From positions 317,501 through 381,500 of the forward strand of contig JAPPCR010000005.1 of the NCBI GenBank assembly GCA_028875725.1: a stretch of DNA of 64,000 nt, written 5' to 3'. The position numbers and the translations under genes were made by a program. The stretch comes from Acidobacteriota bacterium. Its GTDB lineage: Bacteria; Acidobacteriota; Thermoanaerobaculia; Multivoradales; Multivoraceae. Position 1 is the first letter of the stretch; each line of letters opens with the position of its first letter. Of this stretch, positions 63,877-64,000 are shown in pieces. The notes under the pieces were generated by a model. That model ran no database searches. It worked only from the letters and a program-made list of their open reading frames with translations, and was not told where the DNA came from.

Positions 63877-64000
63877 TCAGGGGGTCCTGGGCCGGACGTC
63901 GAGTACGCGGCCGCCGAAGACGTCGAGCACGGCGCGGACGCCGGGATCGGCCTCGGCGGCCCTTCGCGCTTCGCTGTCGGGGCCCGGTTGGCGTCGGGCA
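63877..64000 (-). CDS. dnaX: DNA polymerase III gamma/tau subunit, C-terminal end only
   Basis: The last 40 codons end with VRAVLDVFGGRVLDVRPRTP and a stop at 63877, the usual end (VQEVLDLFGGxIVxV) of DnaX proteins. Its position directly upstream of ybaB-recR supports the call. The gene continues beyond the window. Confidence 0.75.
   Translation of the reverse strand, partial: ARRQPGPDSEARRAAEADPGVRAVLDVFGGRVLDVRPRTP

Overview
This is a GC-rich bacterial chromosome segment (by eye around two thirds GC or more). It carries essential housekeeping genes on both strands and has no phage, transposase, plasmid or CRISPR genes. The gene set suggests a Gram-negative-type, rod-shaped bacterium from a deep non-model phylum. 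It includes SufBCDSU with SufT, ATP-dependent PEP carboxykinase, mreBCD-mrdAB-rng, a Wzm/Wzt-type polysaccharide exporter, bS21, MutS2, an archaeal-type aspartate-semialdehyde dehydrogenase and a dnaA-dnaN-gyrB-gyrA block. Acidobacteriota (for example a Thermoanaerobaculia-like lineage) is my best guess. That placement is inference; no rRNA is present to settle it.

Layout. 1-8000 (minus): a SUF iron-sulfur assembly operon headed by an IscR-like Rrf2 regulator (rrf2-sufB-sufC-sufD-sufS-sufU-sufT), followed by a DUF442 phosphatase and a membrane protein. A strong promoter overlapped by a dyad operator lies in front of it. 8000-13500: a steroid 5-alpha-reductase-like membrane protein (plus), then AI-2E-family permease, acetyl-CoA synthetase and PEP carboxykinase (minus), an acetate-to-gluconeogenesis pair. 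13550-21300 (minus): tRNA-Asn, rpoD, dnaG, mutS2 and rpsU, which is the macromolecular-synthesis operon with mutS2 inserted, plus a lipoprotein. 21390-24780 (plus): tRNA-Met(CAT), a zinc-ribbon coiled-coil protein, a YggS-type PLP protein and a long-chain acyl-CoA ligase ending in a 58-bp tandem repeat. 24940-36410 (minus): one apparent long operon mreB-mreC-mreD-mrdA-rodA-rng, then a kinase/glycosidase-like fusion, ABC exporter permease and ATPase, and a DUF3467 protein. 36510-40490 (plus): PpiD-like chaperone, ruvA, ruvB. 40630-46620 (plus): the complete aspartate-to-threonine pathway thrA-asd-thrB-thrC in one coupled operon, with a 20-codon partial duplicate of the thrB start between asd and thrB. 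46740-58480 (minus): dnaA, dnaN, gyrB, gyrA, a transaldolase-like enzyme, an M20 dipeptidase, a CYTH protein and a sugar-nucleotide transferase. 58880-62550 (plus): mutY and two aminotransferases. 62960-64000 (minus): recR, ybaB and the 3' end of dnaX.

The most unusual features are non-coding or architectural. Two homologous elements of about 180 bp, with 37-bp terminal inverted arms, sit directly behind mutS2 and ruvA; their arm sequences differ between copies but each stays self-complementary. A third element of similar architecture sits behind recR. An 11-bp hairpin encloses the gyrB start codon. The thrB start is partially duplicated as a coupled mini-ORF. A predicted WaaP/Kdo-type kinase is fused to a TIM-barrel glycosidase-like domain inside a cell-elongation/exporter operon. 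A cluster of dyads lies between dnaA and mutY, and recF is absent from its usual place between dnaN and gyrB.
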